Part shown: piece by piece, positions 43,900 through 53,804 of the stretch
How the letters are laid out: each line of letters begins with the position of its first letter
Position numbering within the stretch: position 1 is the stretch's first letter
Source: an uncultured Clostridia bacterium
Lineage (GTDB): Bacteria; Bacillota; Clostridia; Christensenellales; UBA1242
Reading direction: 5' to 3'
DNA: 64,000 bases
NCBI GenBank assembly: GCA_944380265.1
Contig: CALWGY010000001.1
Span: 129,790-193,789 of the forward strand
The notes under the pieces: generated by a model
The model's database searches: none
Told to the model about the DNA's origin: nothing
Seen by the model: only the letters and a program-made list of their open reading frames with translations
Translations under genes and position numbers: made by a program

Positions 43900-44634
43900 A
43901 TGCTTGATTTTGCAGAAACTTTACAACTGATTGAAAAAGCACAAAACAACGATGAAACTGCAAAAAACAAATTAGTTAATGAAAATTCTCCATTAATTAA
44001 AAGTATTGTTAAACGTTATAAAAACAAAGGTGTTGAATATGATGACCTTTATCAAATTGGCAGTTTAGGTTTTTTAAAAGCAATTCAAAATTTTGATAAA
44101 AGTTTTAATGTTAAATTTTCCACCTATGCTGTTCCAATGATTGCAGGCGAAATTAAAAGATATTTAAGAGATAATGGCTTCATAAAAGTTTCAAGGGGTG
44201 TAAAACAACTAAGCATTCAAATTAACAAATTCATTGAAGAATATGTTGCACAAAACTATAAGTCACCAGAAATTTCTGTTATTGCTGAACATTTTAACAT
44301 TTCAGCGCAAGAAACTGTTTTTGCCATGGAAAGTGCATTAACTCCGCTTTCACTTTATTCACAAGTTGGAGGGGAAGGAGAAGATAAAACACAACTGTTA
44401 ATTGAAAAAATTCCTGATGATAAACCACTAGACAAACAAATGGATTATTTTTTGCTATTAAACATTGTTAAACAACTTCCACCACGCGATAAAAAAATTA
44501 TAATATTGCGATATTTTAGAGATAAAACGCAACGCGAAATTGCCGACATTTTAGGAGTTAGCCAAGTTCAAGTTAGCAGATTAGAAAACAAAATTTTAAG
44601 CCAAATAAAAGAAAAAATGGCAGAAGTAAATTAA
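43900..44634 (+). CDS. sigF: RNA polymerase sigma factor, sporulation sigma F
   Basis: 244 residues of the SigF/SigB/SigG group: region 2 (YDDLYQIGSLGFLKAIQNFD, FSTYAVPMIAGEIKRYLRD), region 3 and region 4 with the helix-turn-helix QREIADILGVSQVQVSRLE. Its context with spoIIAA-spoIIAB makes it sigma F rather than sigma G. SD GTAGGAGG precedes the ATG. spoVA genes follow downstream, but with an antisense gene inserted. Confidence 0.95.
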   Translation: MLDFAETLQLIEKAQNNDETAKNKLVNENSPLIKSIVKRYKNKGVEYDDLYQIGSLGFLKAIQNFDKSFNVKFSTYAVPMIAGEIKRYLRDNGFIKVSRGVKQLSIQINKFIEEYVAQNYKSPEISVIAEHFNISAQETVFAMESALTPLSLYSQVGGEGEDKTQLLIEKIPDDKPLDKQMDYFLLLNIVKQLPPRDKKIIILRYFRDKTQREIADILGVSQVQVSRLENKILSQIKEKMAEVN

Positions 44635-44649
44635 ATACTATGCAAAACC

Positions 44650-44680
44650 AAAAAAACACCACAAAATTGGTGTTTTTTTA
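44650..44680. terminator. Bidirectional terminator between sigF and the antisense lipoprotein gene
   Basis: AAAAAACACCA and TGGTGTTTTTT pair; T-runs on both strands. Confidence 0.85.
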
Positions 44681-44714
44681 AATTTTGAATAGTAGTTTAA
44701 TAATGTTAGTTAAA

Positions 44715-46898
44715 TTATAAAAGTTCAACTTCATAACCATCATTTTTTGGTGCAACGGTGTTGCTGTTTTCATCATTTAAATCTTCAACAAAGTTTTCTT
44801 CATTTTCAACTTTTGTTTCTTCATTTTCATCAATGTTTTTATTTTCATTTTCTTCGTTTAAAACATTATTTTCTTCCAAAATTTCTTTCTCTTCAACCAC
44901 TTCATTTTCAGGTAAAATCTCAGCATTTGTGTTGTTTAAATCATTTTGAGCATCATCTAATTTATCTATATCATTTAATTCTTCAACGTTTTTGGCATCG
45001 GTTTTTTCAAATTCTTTCGTTTCTTCTTCCTTGTTTGTTTCAACACTGGCTTCGCCACTTACCATTGAAGGTTTTGTGCTGGTTTCTTCACTAATATTTA
45101 ATGTGTTTATTCCATTATTAACTGTTCCATTGTTTAACATGTCAATCATTGTGTTAAACCCATATGTGTCAACATTTTTGTTTGTGTTGTTAATGTTTGA
45201 ATTGTTAGGGTAGTTGTTTGAACCAGCATAACCAGAGTGAACACCATTTACGCCATTATTAACACCATTGTTTAAGTTGTTTTGTGTAATAATGCCATTT
45301 TGAAAAGTTCCATTTGGAGCATTAATTTTTTCTTCATCAGTTGGGTTTAAAATTGAACCGCCAATTTCATTGTTGTTTGCAGTATTATTTAAGTTATTAT
45401 TTAAATTTGTGTTTACGTTTGATTCTTTTGCAATGTTGTTATTAGCATTATTATTCACCAAATCATCTGTGTTTTGTTCTTCATTGTTAATTGTGTCACT
45501 TGTGTTATTTTCTTTTTGTTCATTATTTATTGGTTTGTATGTGTCTAGGTTATTGTTTGTGTTTAAATATGTGTCTATATTAGAAGGTTTTTCGTTTTCA
45601 TTTTCAGTTGTGGTTTCGGTTGAGTTTTTAACATTTTCGTTTGTTGTGTTGTTTTCTGCGTTATTTTCCACATTTTCTTCATTGTTTTGTGGTTCATTTT
45701 CATTTACTATGTTTCCACTTTCTTTATCGATGTTATCTAAGTTTTCATTGTTATTTTCTACTATAACAGTGTCATTATTTTGATTGTTATTTAGTTCATC
45801 ATTGTTTTCCACAATTTGCTCTGCTTCAAGCAATAATTGCTTAATTTGTTCAAGTGTGGTTAGGGCATTTTTTAAATAAGTTATTCTTGTATCTAAATGA
45901 TTTAAAACACTTAAATAATTGCTGTTAATAACATCAATTCCGGCAATTATTCCACCAACATCCGTTTTGTTTATGCTATTAACTTTGTCGGATAACTCGC
46001 CATTACATTTTTTTATTCTTTTAATTGTTATTTTAATATCATCAATGTAGTTGTTAAGTGCTGCAATTTGTTGGCTGTTAGGTGTAAATGTTCCATCTTT
46101 TATTGCACTATTTAAGTCCTTAATTTCAACACAGTAAAGCAACACATTATTTTTGCAATCTGCAAGAGTTGTGTTTGCTTCAATAGCATCGTTAGTTATA
46201 GCATATAATGTTCTAACTTTATTAATATAGTTAACTAAATAATCTTCATTAACATTTTCTGTGTTTATTTTGTAGTATCTTGGAGAGTATCTAACAGGCG
46301 TTAAATCATATTTTGTAATGTTTATTATAGTGTCTGTTTCCGTGTTGTTTTCAGGTTCTAATTCATAAACATTGTTACCATCATTATTGATGTTTTCTTC
46401 CTTGTTTTCTTCGTTATTATTTATTTCATCATTGTTAACTTCGTTAGCTACGGCATTTGTTTCAGTTAAATGGGTATTTTCCAAATTTTCATCATAAGTT
46501 GCAGGTGTTTCGTTTTCTAACAACTCAGTTAATGGCTGTGTTTCAATGTTTTCTTTAATTGTGGGATCGTTTGTAATTGCTAAGTTTAAATTAGCAATTT
46601 TATTTTTGTGTGAATCAATTGGAACGTTCACATTAAATTTACCATTAGATATTCTTGCAACATAATTATAATTTGAATTTTTAGGTGGTGTGTTAACTGA
46701 ATTTGTTATTGGGTAAATGTCAGGATTAGATAAATATGAATTTTCAATTGTGTCTAATCTATTAACAACAGTTGATAAATCATTTAAATTGTTTTCAAGA
46801 TTTCTTGAAATAACAGCTGGACTTGATGGGTTGGTGCAACCCAAAAGCAAAATGCTACCACAAACAACACTAGTAATTATTATTGTTGACTTTTTCAT
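44715..46898 (-). CDS. Asn/Glu-rich lipoprotein of unknown function
   Basis: 727 residues, not recognised. Signal peptide with lipobox LLLGC; residues 30-215 low complexity; a compact, mostly helical domain at about 215-370 (YLVNYINKVRTLYAITNDAIE to LEQIKQLLLEAEQIVE) with three Cys; then some 350 residues of Asn/Glu/Asp-rich low complexity. SD GGAGGAAC precedes the ATG. It lies between sigF and spoVAC, on the opposite strand, where relatives have no gene. Possibly an exposed or spore-associated protein, but that is only positional. Low-complexity antisense frames on the plus strand are shadows. Confidence 0.8.
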   Translation of the reverse strand: MKKSTIIITSVVCGSILLLGCTNPSSPAVISRNLENNLNDLSTVVNRLDTIENSYLSNPDIYPITNSVNTPPKNSNYNYVARISNGKFNVNVPIDSHKNKIANLNLAITNDPTIKENIETQPLTELLENETPATYDENLENTHLTETNAVANEVNNDEINNNEENKEENINNDGNNVYELEPENNTETDTIINITKYDLTPVRYSPRYYKINTENVNEDYLVNYINKVRTLYAITNDAIEANTTLADCKNNVLLYCVEIKDLNSAIKDGTFTPNSQQIAALNNYIDDIKITIKRIKKCNGELSDKVNSINKTDVGGIIAGIDVINSNYLSVLNHLDTRITYLKNALTTLEQIKQLLLEAEQIVENNDELNNNQNNDTVIVENNNENLDNIDKESGNIVNENEPQNNEENVENNAENNTTNENVKNSTETTTENENEKPSNIDTYLNTNNNLDTYKPINNEQKENNTSDTINNEEQNTDDLVNNNANNNIAKESNVNTNLNNNLNNTANNNEIGGSILNPTDEEKINAPNGTFQNGIITQNNLNNGVNNGVNGVHSGYAGSNNYPNNSNINNTNKNVDTYGFNTMIDMLNNGTVNNGINTLNISEETSTKPSMVSGEASVETNKEEETKEFEKTDAKNVEELNDIDKLDDAQNDLNNTNAEILPENEVVEEKEILEENNVLNEENENKNIDENEETKVENEENFVEDLNDENSNTVAPKNDGYEVELL

Positions 46899-47027
46899 TA
46901 TAGTTCCTCCAAAAAAATTGTTTATTTTTTAGTTTAAATAAAATTGAAAAAATTATTTATAAATTTGCGTTTTTTTAAGTTTAAATTAAAAATTTTTTGT
47001 TAAGAATTATAAAAAAATGGAGCAACT

Positions 47028-47483
47028 ATGAAAAAAGAAAAACATTTATCAAGAAATGAACAATACAACATTTATGTTGAAGCAAAAATCCCTAAAACAA
47101 AAAGTTTTCCATCATTAATTTATTCTTTTTTAGTTGGTGGAGTAATTTGCATGATTGGACAGGGCATTAACGATGGACTAATGGCAATTTTTCCAACAAT
47201 GGGGCAAGAAGAAGCAAATTCGTGGATGTTAATAATTTTAATTTTTATTGCCAGTTTACTAACAGGTCTTGGCTGGTATGACAGAATTGGTGTGTTTGCA
47301 GGAGCAGGTTCAATTGTGCCAATAACAGGCTTTTCAAACTCCATAACCAGTCCTGCGGTGGAATTTAAAAAGGAAGGCATAATTTTTGGTTTGTGCGTAA
47401 AAATGTTTTCTGTTGCAGGGCCCGTTATTGTTTGCGGATTGGTTATTAGTTTCATAACTGGAATAATATATTTGTTTTTTTAA
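47028..47483 (+). CDS. spoVAC: Stage V sporulation protein AC
   Basis: Membrane protein for dipicolinic acid uptake into the spore core and a mechanosensitive release channel in B. subtilis. 151 residues, four helices; GGVICMIGQGINDGL, GAGSIVPITGFSNSITSPAVEFKKEG and GPVIVCGLVISFI are family motifs. SD TGGAG precedes the ATG. Starts the spoVAC-AD-AE unit. Confidence 0.95.
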   Translation: MKKEKHLSRNEQYNIYVEAKIPKTKSFPSLIYSFLVGGVICMIGQGINDGLMAIFPTMGQEEANSWMLIILIFIASLLTGLGWYDRIGVFAGAGSIVPITGFSNSITSPAVEFKKEGIIFGLCVKMFSVAGPVIVCGLVISFITGIIYLFF

Positions 47484-47492
47484 AGGTGAATT

Positions 47493-48524
47493 ATGAACAA
47501 CAAATTAGGTGATCAAACAATTATTTTTAATAATAAACCCAGAATTATTAGCAACTATTCAATTGTGGGAGAAAAAGAAGGTAATGGAAATTTTAAGGAC
47601 TATTTCCATTACATTTTAAAAGATGACTTGTTTGGTGAAAAATCTTTTGAACATGCCGAGCAAAAAATGCTTCAATTTGCAATTGAACATTCAATTAAAA
47701 ATGCTAACTTAAAAATAAACGAAATTGATTTGATTATTGGTGGTGATTTGCTTAATCAAATAATTTCGGCATCATTCACGGCAAGGCATTTTGACCGACC
47801 ATTTTTGGGTGTTTATGGGGCATGCAGCACAATGGCTGAAAGTTTGGCAATTGGTTCGGCTTTTGTTAATGGTGGATATTTTAACAATGTTGTTTGTGCA
47901 ACGGGAACTCATTTTTCAACTGCTGAAAGACAATATAGGTTTCCACTTGAACTTGGCAATCAACGCCCACCAACAAGCCAGTGGACAGTTACTGGGGCAG
48001 GAAGTTCGGTTTTAAGTTTGAATGGAACGGGACACAAAATAACAAAAGCCACACTGGGCAAAGTTACCGACTATGGCATTAAAGATGTTAACAACATGGG
48101 TGCGGCAATGGCACCTGCTGCAATGAGCACATTAATTTCTCATTTTCAAGACACAAAAACAACACCTGATGATTATGATTTAATTTTAACTGGTGATTTG
48201 GGCAAACTGGGTTCCGAAATTTTAATGGACTTAATGGAACATAACGGTTATAAACTTGGAAAAAATTATAACGATTGTGGGCAAATGATGTTTAATAACA
48301 ATCAAAAAACATTTCAAGGCGGAAGTGGTTGCGGTTGCAGTGCAACAGTTTTAAATTCCTATGTTTTAAAAAAGATGGATGAAGGAGTGTTTAAAAATGT
48401 GTTGTTTGCAGCAACAGGGGCACTTCTTAGCACACTTAGCAGTCAACAAGGCGACACTGTTCCTGGAATTTGCCATGCTGTTGTTATTGAAAGAGATGAA
48501 AGCAAAAAGGAGAATAAAAAATAA
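47493..48524 (+). CDS. spoVAD: Stage V sporulation protein AD
   Basis: Dipicolinic-acid-binding protein with a thiolase-like fold. 343 residues; GVYGACSTMAESLAIGSAFVNGG, RFPLELGNQRPPTSQWTVTGAG, YNDCGQMMF and GGSGCGCSA are diagnostic. SD AAAGGTG precedes the ATG. Stop overlaps spoVAE by one base. Confidence 0.96.
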   Translation: MNNKLGDQTIIFNNKPRIISNYSIVGEKEGNGNFKDYFHYILKDDLFGEKSFEHAEQKMLQFAIEHSIKNANLKINEIDLIIGGDLLNQIISASFTARHFDRPFLGVYGACSTMAESLAIGSAFVNGGYFNNVVCATGTHFSTAERQYRFPLELGNQRPPTSQWTVTGAGSSVLSLNGTGHKITKATLGKVTDYGIKDVNNMGAAMAPAAMSTLISHFQDTKTTPDDYDLILTGDLGKLGSEILMDLMEHNGYKLGKNYNDCGQMMFNNNQKTFQGGSGCGCSATVLNSYVLKKMDEGVFKNVLFAATGALLSTLSSQQGDTVPGICHAVVIERDESKKENKK

Positions 48525-48895
48525 TGGAAATGTTTTTAACTTATTTAAAAGTTTTTGCTGTTGGTGGATTAATTTGCTTGTTGGGACAAATTTTAATTAT
48601 TAAAACAAAAATAACCAGTTCACGCATTTTGGTTTTGTTTGTTTGCATTGGTGCAGTTTTGGAAGCAGTTGGACTTTATGAACCAATTGCAAATTTTGCA
48701 AAAGCAGGTGCAACTGTTCCAATAACAGGGTTTGGCAGAAGCCTAGCAAAAGGAGCAATTCAAGGTGTTAAAGAAATGGGCTTTTTAGGTGCCTTTGCCG
48801 GAGGGCTTACTGCAACGGCGGCGGGCATTACTTGTGCTGTTGTTGCTGCTTTCATTTTTGGGTTAATATTCAATTCTAAAACCAAAAAGTTTTAA
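48524..48895 (+). CDS. spoVAE: Stage V sporulation protein AE (AEb type)
   Basis: 123-residue membrane protein with four helices; FAVGGLICLLGQILI, GATVPITGFGRSLAKGAI and GGLTATAAGIT are family motifs. Completes the minimal SpoVA set C-D-E, usual in clostridia. Confidence 0.94.
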   Translation: MEMFLTYLKVFAVGGLICLLGQILIIKTKITSSRILVLFVCIGAVLEAVGLYEPIANFAKAGATVPITGFGRSLAKGAIQGVKEMGFLGAFAGGLTATAAGITCAVVAAFIFGLIFNSKTKKF

Positions 48896-48936
48896 ATGCT
48901 TTGTAATAAAAATAATTTTAGTTTATAAATAAAGTT

Positions 48937-48964
48937 ATAAATAAAAAGTTTAACATCATATATT
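48937..48964 (+). promoter_or_regulatory. Sigma-E type promoter of yunB
   Basis: ATA, 17 bases, CATATATT, a full match to the CATANNNT -10. It ends five bases before the ATG, predicting a leaderless or near-leaderless mRNA. Confidence 0.5.
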
Positions 48965-48969
48965 TTAAT

Positions 48970-49641
48970 ATGGTTAAAAGTTTAAGTGTTTCCATAAAAA
49001 AGCATAAAAAGAAAATAACAATATGGACAAGTTTAGTTTTAATAATAATTCTAATTAGTTTAATGTTCAAAAATGGAATTAACACTGTTATTTCCGAAAC
49101 AATTGAATTAAAATCTAAGGCTCTTGCAACAAAAGCAATGAACAGTGCCATTGCAGACGTTGTTATTAACTCCATTGTTTATGAAGACTTGGTAAACATT
49201 ATTACCGATGAGTTTGGAAATATTAGCATGATTCAAGCAAATGCACTTGAAATTAACAATTTAAGCAAAGACCTTGCTCAAACAACAGAAATTAAAATTG
49301 AAGAATATGGAAAAAGCGGAGTTTCAATTCCGTTAGGGTCATTCACAGGCATTCCGCTTTTTGTTGGTCGTGGTCCAAAAATTAAGTTAAAAGTTAATCC
49401 AATTGGGGCTGTGAACTGCTCATTTTTATCTCAGTTTGAAACAGCGGGAATAAACCAAACAAACCATAAAATATATTTAAAAATTTCAGCCGATGTTGGT
49501 GTTGTTTTGCCACTGCTTAGTACAAAATATAACACAACAAGGCAAGTTCTAATTTCCGAAAGTATAATTGTTGGTGAAGTGCCAGAAGTTTATTTGTATT
49601 CCGACACACTAGACACATTACTAAATTTTGTGCCATATTAA
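48970..49641 (+). CDS. yunB: Sporulation protein YunB
   Basis: 223 residues: N-terminal membrane helix (about 18-36), then the YunB domain with VSIPLGSFTGIPLFVGRGPKI and a closing ISADVGVVLPLLS segment. No SD is visible before the ATG. A sigma-E type promoter ends five bases upstream, which agrees with mother-cell expression as known for B. subtilis yunB. Confidence 0.92.
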   Translation: MVKSLSVSIKKHKKKITIWTSLVLIIILISLMFKNGINTVISETIELKSKALATKAMNSAIADVVINSIVYEDLVNIITDEFGNISMIQANALEINNLSKDLAQTTEIKIEEYGKSGVSIPLGSFTGIPLFVGRGPKIKLKVNPIGAVNCSFLSQFETAGINQTNHKIYLKISADVGVVLPLLSTKYNTTRQVLISESIIVGEVPEVYLYSDTLDTLLNFVPY

Positions 49642-49650
49642 AATTTTTCA

Positions 49651-49679
49651 TTGTTAATTTTATTTTACTATGATAAAAT
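49651..49679 (+). promoter_or_regulatory. Promoter of nifS-thiI
   Basis: TTGTTA, 17 bases, TAAAAT with TGA before the -10. It covers an upstream in-frame ATG (49670), which therefore cannot be the start. Confidence 0.65.
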
Positions 49680-49705
49680 TTATTTTAGTAAAAAGGAAGT
49701 TAACA

Positions 49706-50836
49706 ATGATTTTTTTAGATAATGCAAGCACAACGAAAATTTATGATGAAGCATTAAAAGAATATGTTTTTCAAAGCGAACAAAACTATTTTAATGCCTC
49801 GGCACTTTACAAACCTGGTTCAGATGTTTTGAAACAAGTTAATAATGCAAGAAAAACAATTGTAAAACTATTGGGTGGAAGTGGTTTTGACAACTTAATA
49901 TTCACTTCTGGTGCAACAGAATCGAACAACTTAGCAATTATGGGTAGTTTAAGAAAAAATATGGGAAAACTAGTTTTTTCCTATGCAGAACATCCAGCAG
50001 TTTTTAATGTTGCAAAAAATTTAGAAAATTTGGGTTATAATGTTGAATTTGTTAAACTAACAAAAGATGGCGTTGTTGATGAACAAGATTTTTGTGAAAA
50101 AGTTAAGGGGGCTTCTTTTGTTTCTGTTATGCATGTTTGCAACGAAACTGGTGCTGTAAACAACATAAAAAAATTAGTTAAAATTGCAAAACAAGAAAAC
50201 AAAAACATAATTTTTCACAGCGATGGTGTTCAAGCATTTGGTAAAGTTCCTGTAAATGTTTCTGATTTAGGGGTGGATTTATACACAATAAGTTCACATA
50301 AAATTCATGGACCAAAAGGTGTTGGAGCACTTTATGTTAAAAATGGAATTAACTTAAAGCCAATAGTTTTTGGTGGCGGACAAGAGTTTAACATAAGAAG
50401 CGGAACAGAAAACACTTGCGGAATTTTGGCGTTTAGAGTTGCTTGTGAAAAAATTTGCAAAAATTTAACTTGTAACTATGAAAAAGTTAAAAACTTAAAA
50501 GAAAAATTTTTAAACGAACTAAAAAACAATTTTGATGTTGTTGTTAATTCAACTAATAATTGTTCGCCATACATAATATCTTTTGCAGTTTTAAAAGTTA
50601 AAGCAGAAACCATTTTACATATGGCAGAGCAGGAAGGGATTTTAATAAGTAATGGCTCAGCATGTTCTAGCAAGCACACCGATAACAGAATTTTAAAGGC
50701 TATGGGAATTTCGGATGAAGTTATTTTGTCTTCGGTTAGGGTTAGTTTTTCGGAATTTAACACAGAAGAAGAAGTTATAAAAGCTGCACAAGTTATTAAG
50801 GAAAGTTGTTTAAGATATATTAAAATATTAAAGTAG
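49706..50836 (+). CDS. nifS: Cysteine desulfurase (NifS/IscS-like, ThiI partner)
   Basis: PLP enzyme that takes sulfur from cysteine and passes it to ThiI. LDNASTTKIYDEA at the start, SSHKIHGPKG (PLP Lys) and NGSACSSKHTD (catalytic Cys loop). About 376 residues. ATG 49706 follows AAGGAAG; the ATG at 49670 lies in the promoter. Six bases separate it from thiI, a pair specialised for 4-thiouridine in tRNA, as with NifZ-ThiI in B. subtilis. Confidence 0.93.
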   Translation: MIFLDNASTTKIYDEALKEYVFQSEQNYFNASALYKPGSDVLKQVNNARKTIVKLLGGSGFDNLIFTSGATESNNLAIMGSLRKNMGKLVFSYAEHPAVFNVAKNLENLGYNVEFVKLTKDGVVDEQDFCEKVKGASFVSVMHVCNETGAVNNIKKLVKIAKQENKNIIFHSDGVQAFGKVPVNVSDLGVDLYTISSHKIHGPKGVGALYVKNGINLKPIVFGGGQEFNIRSGTENTCGILAFRVACEKICKNLTCNYEKVKNLKEKFLNELKNNFDVVVNSTNNCSPYIISFAVLKVKAETILHMAEQEGILISNGSACSSKHTDNRILKAMGISDEVILSSVRVSFSEFNTEEEVIKAAQVIKESCLRYIKILK

Positions 50837-50842
50837 GTAAAA

Positions 50843-52006
50843 ATGAATAAGGCAATATTAATAAGATTTGGAGAAATATTTTTAAAAGGTAAAAACAAGT
50901 ATGTTTTTGAAAATTTGTTAATAAAAAACATTTTAAAAACTTTAACAGATTATAAAGTTAAATTAACAAAAATTTCTGGAAGATACATATTAACCGAATA
51001 CGATGAAATTAACGAAACAGAAATAATGGAAAAAGTTTCGCATGTTTTTGGCGTTTATTCGTTAAGCGGTTGTTATGTTGTAAAAACTTCGGAGGAAAAC
51101 ATTACAAATTGTGTTAAACAATTAGAAATTGTTGGAAACACATTTAAAGTTGATGTAAAGCGTGCAAACAAGCAATTTCCAATAAGGTCAACAGATTTTG
51201 CTGCACAAATGGGTGGAGTTGTTTTAGAAAATAATAATAATTTAAAAGTGAACTTAAAAAATCCAGACACAACCATTTATATTGAAATTAGGGAAGATGG
51301 AAATTCATACATATATAACAGCATTGTTAAATGTGTGGGTGGTATGCCTGTTGGGTCAAGTGGTGGCGGATTACTTTTGTTATCTGGTGGAATTGACAGC
51401 CCAGTTGCAGGATTTTTAATGAGTAAACGTGGAATGCCTTTGCATGCAATTCATTTTCACAGTTTTCCTTACACAAGCGAACTTGCAAAAGATAAAGTTA
51501 TTTCACTTGCAAAAATTATTAGTGAATACACTGGAAACATAACACTGCACATTGTTCCATTCACAAAAATTCAAGAAGAAATTCATAAGCATTGCAGACC
51601 AGAATATATGATAACTTTAATGCGTAGATTTATGATGCGTATTAGTGAAATTGTTGCAACAGAGAACAATTTGAAAGCCATCATAACTGGCGAAAGTTTG
51701 GCACAAGTTGCTTCACAAACAATTGAAAGCATAACTGTTACAAATAATGCTATTAATTCTTTGCCTGTGTTAAGGCCACTTATTGCAATGGATAAAGAAA
51801 ATATTATTGAAATTAGCAAAAAAATTAACACATATAACACCTCAATTTTGCCTTATGAAGATTGTTGCACAGTGTTCCTGCCAGAAAATCCGTTAATAAA
51901 GCCAAAACTTGAAAAAGTTTTAAAAGAAGAAAACAGGTTGAATGTGGAAGAACTAATTTCAAATGCCATTAGTAACATTGAAGTTATTAACACAAATGAT
52001 ATTTAA
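50843..52006 (+). CDS. thiI: tRNA 4-thiouridine synthase ThiI
   Basis: Adenylates and thiolates U8 of tRNA. RFGEIFLKGKNK opens the ferredoxin-like/THUMP part (1-165); the PP-loop ATPase has LLSGGIDSPVAGFLM; a CC pair occurs in YEDCCTVFLP. 387 residues, without the rhodanese domain of the E. coli protein, as usual in Firmicutes, so it depends on the neighbouring desulfurase. Confidence 0.95.
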   Translation: MNKAILIRFGEIFLKGKNKYVFENLLIKNILKTLTDYKVKLTKISGRYILTEYDEINETEIMEKVSHVFGVYSLSGCYVVKTSEENITNCVKQLEIVGNTFKVDVKRANKQFPIRSTDFAAQMGGVVLENNNNLKVNLKNPDTTIYIEIREDGNSYIYNSIVKCVGGMPVGSSGGGLLLLSGGIDSPVAGFLMSKRGMPLHAIHFHSFPYTSELAKDKVISLAKIISEYTGNITLHIVPFTKIQEEIHKHCRPEYMITLMRRFMMRISEIVATENNLKAIITGESLAQVASQTIESITVTNNAINSLPVLRPLIAMDKENIIEISKKINTYNTSILPYEDCCTVFLPENPLIKPKLEKVLKEENRLNVEELISNAISNIEVINTNDI

Positions 52007-52010
52007 AAAT

Positions 52011-52038
52011 GTAGCCGATATTTTTCGGCTTTTTTTTA
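52011..52038 (+). terminator. Rho-independent terminator after thiI
   Basis: AGCCGA (52013-52018) and TCGGCT (52025-52030) followed by eight T. Confidence 0.88.
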
Positions 52039-52050
52039 TAAACATATTAT

Positions 52051-52079
52051 TTGACAAATGTTTAATATTAAATTAAAAT
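52051..52079 (+). promoter_or_regulatory. Promoter of rny
   Basis: TTGACA, 17 bases, TAAAAT. The leader is about 118 bases and contains CCCTTATTAAGGG (about 52150) and the palindrome AATTGTACAATT (52167-52178). Confidence 0.75.
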
Positions 52080-52203
52080 TAATATTGTAGTAAATATAAT
52101 TTTTGATTAATAAATTTGTTTTCAAAAATTTATTTATATAAATATAAATCCCTTATTAAGGGTTTAAATTGTACAATTAAAATTTAATAAAAGGAGACAT
52201 AAA

Positions 52204-53802
52204 ATGACACAAAGTACAATGTTTAGTTTGTTAGCATTGTCTACTCCGGTTGTTAGCGTTATTGTGGGTGTTGTTGTTTTAGCTGTTGCAATTCCTTTGG
52301 GAATGTTTTTAAACACATTCATATCAAAGAAAAAATCAGACAAAAACAAAACAACTGCTGCAAACATTATTCAAGAAGCGTTAAACGAAGCAAAAACTGT
52401 TAAAAAAGAAGCCGTTTTAGAAGCAAAAGATGAAGTTTTAAGGCTTAAAAATGAATGCGACGCAGAACTAAAAGAAAGACGTGCAGAAGTTCAAAAAGCA
52501 GAAAATAGAATTGCTCAACGTGAAGATTTTATTACAAAAAGAGAAATGATGTTAGATGCTAAGTCTGAACAAATTGACAACATGAAATCTGAACTAGAAA
52601 ACAAAGAACAAGAAATTGAAAAAACAATTTCTGAACAAAAAAATGCGATGGATAAAATTGTTGCAGAACTTGAAAAGGTTTCGGGGCTTTCAAAGGAAGA
52701 AGCTAAAAACGAATTAATTTCAAAATTTGAAGAAGAAGCCAAAAAAGATGCGGCAGTTTTGGTTAGAAACATTGAACAAACAGCAAAAGATGAAGCTGAA
52801 AAGAAAGCAAGAGAAATTATAACACTTGCAATTCAAAGATGTGCAGCAGATCACACAAGCGAAGTTACAGTTTCATCAGTAACTTTACCAAGTGACGAAA
52901 TGAAAGGCAGAATTATTGGTAGGGAAGGCAGAAACATTAGAGCATTAGAAAATGCAACTGGTGTTGATTTGATTATTGATGACACACCTGAGGCAGTTGT
53001 TCTTTCTTCATTTGACCCAATTAGGCGTGAAATTGCAAGAATATCACTTGAAAAACTTATTTTAGATGGAAGAATTCATCCAACCAGAATTGAAGAAATG
53101 GTTGAAAAAGTTACACGTGATATGGAAGCAAGCATAAAAGAAGCAGGCGAAACTGCCGCATTTGATGCAGGTATTAATGGTTTGCATCCAGAACTTATTA
53201 AAATTTTGGGTAGATTAAAATATAGAACAAGTTATGGTCAAAATGTTTTAAAACATAGTTTGGAAGTTTCTTATATTGCTGGACTTATGGCAAGTGAACT
53301 TGGAGCAAATGTTAATGTTGCAAAACGCGGTGGATTATTACACGACATTGGAAAAGCTGTTGACCATGAAGTTGAAGGAACTCACGTAACAATTGGTGTT
53401 GATTTGGCAAAAAAATATAAAGAAAGCAAAGAAGTTATTCATTGTATTGCTGCACACCATGGTGATTGTGAGTTTGAAAGTATTGAAGCAATTTTGGTTC
53501 AAGCAGCAGATGCTATTTCTAGTTCCAGACCTGGTGCAAGACGTGAAAGTATTGAAACATATATTAAACGTTTGCAGAAATTGGAAGAAATTGCAAATGG
53601 ATTTAAAGGCGTTGAAAAATCATATGCAATTCAAGCGGGTCGTGAAATTAGGATTATTGTTAAACCAGAAGAAGTTAACGATGATGAAGCAATTTTCATT
53701 GCAAAAGATATTGCTCAAAAAATTGAAAAGGAAATGGAATATCCTGGAACAATTAAAGTTAACGTTATTAGGGAAACACGTAGTGTTGAATATGCAAAAT
53801 AA
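52204..53802 (+). CDS. rny: Ribonuclease Y
   Basis: Membrane-anchored endoribonuclease that starts mRNA decay. N-terminal membrane helix (about 15-40), coiled coil (40-210), KH domain ([19 protein letters not shown]), HD domain ([14 protein letters not shown]) and a C-terminal domain. 532 residues, normal. SD AAGGAG precedes the ATG. Expressed alone from its own promoter. Confidence 0.96.
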   Translation: MTQSTMFSLLALSTPVVSVIVGVVVLAVAIPLGMFLNTFISKKKSDKNKTTAANIIQEALNEAKTVKKEAVLEAKDEVLRLKNECDAELKERRAEVQKAENRIAQREDFITKREMMLDAKSEQIDNMKSELENKEQEIEKTISEQKNAMDKIVAELEKVSGLSKEEAKNELISKFEEEAKKDAAVLVRNIEQTAKDEAEKKAREIITLAIQRCAADHTSEVTVSSVTLPSDEMKGRIIGREGRNIRALENATGVDLIIDDTPEAVVLSSFDPIRREIARISLEKLILDGRIHPTRIEEMVEKVTRDMEASIKEAGETAAFDAGINGLHPELIKILGRLKYRTSYGQNVLKHSLEVSYIAGLMASELGANVNVAKRGGLLHDIGKAVDHEVEGTHVTIGVDLAKKYKESKEVIHCIAAHHGDCEFESIEAILVQAADAISSSRPGARRESIETYIKRLQKLEEIANGFKGVEKSYAIQAGREIRIIVKPEEVNDDEAIFIAKDIAQKIEKEMEYPGTIKVNVIRETRSVEYAK

Positions 53803-53804
53803 AA

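Noticed and set aside
44747..45783. Plus-strand ORFs opposite the Asn/Glu-rich lipoprotein
   Set aside because: Phe/Ser/Leu-rich shadows of Asn/Glu/Lys codons, no SD, no domain.
49670..49672. ATG at 49670 as start of nifS
   Set aside because: It lies within a TTGTTA-17-TAAAAT promoter and has no SD; ATG 49706 has both SD and the family N-terminus.
52167..52178. AATTGTACAATT as a defined repressor operator
   Set aside because: Short palindrome in AT-rich leader with no known matching regulator; kept only as part of the leader observation.
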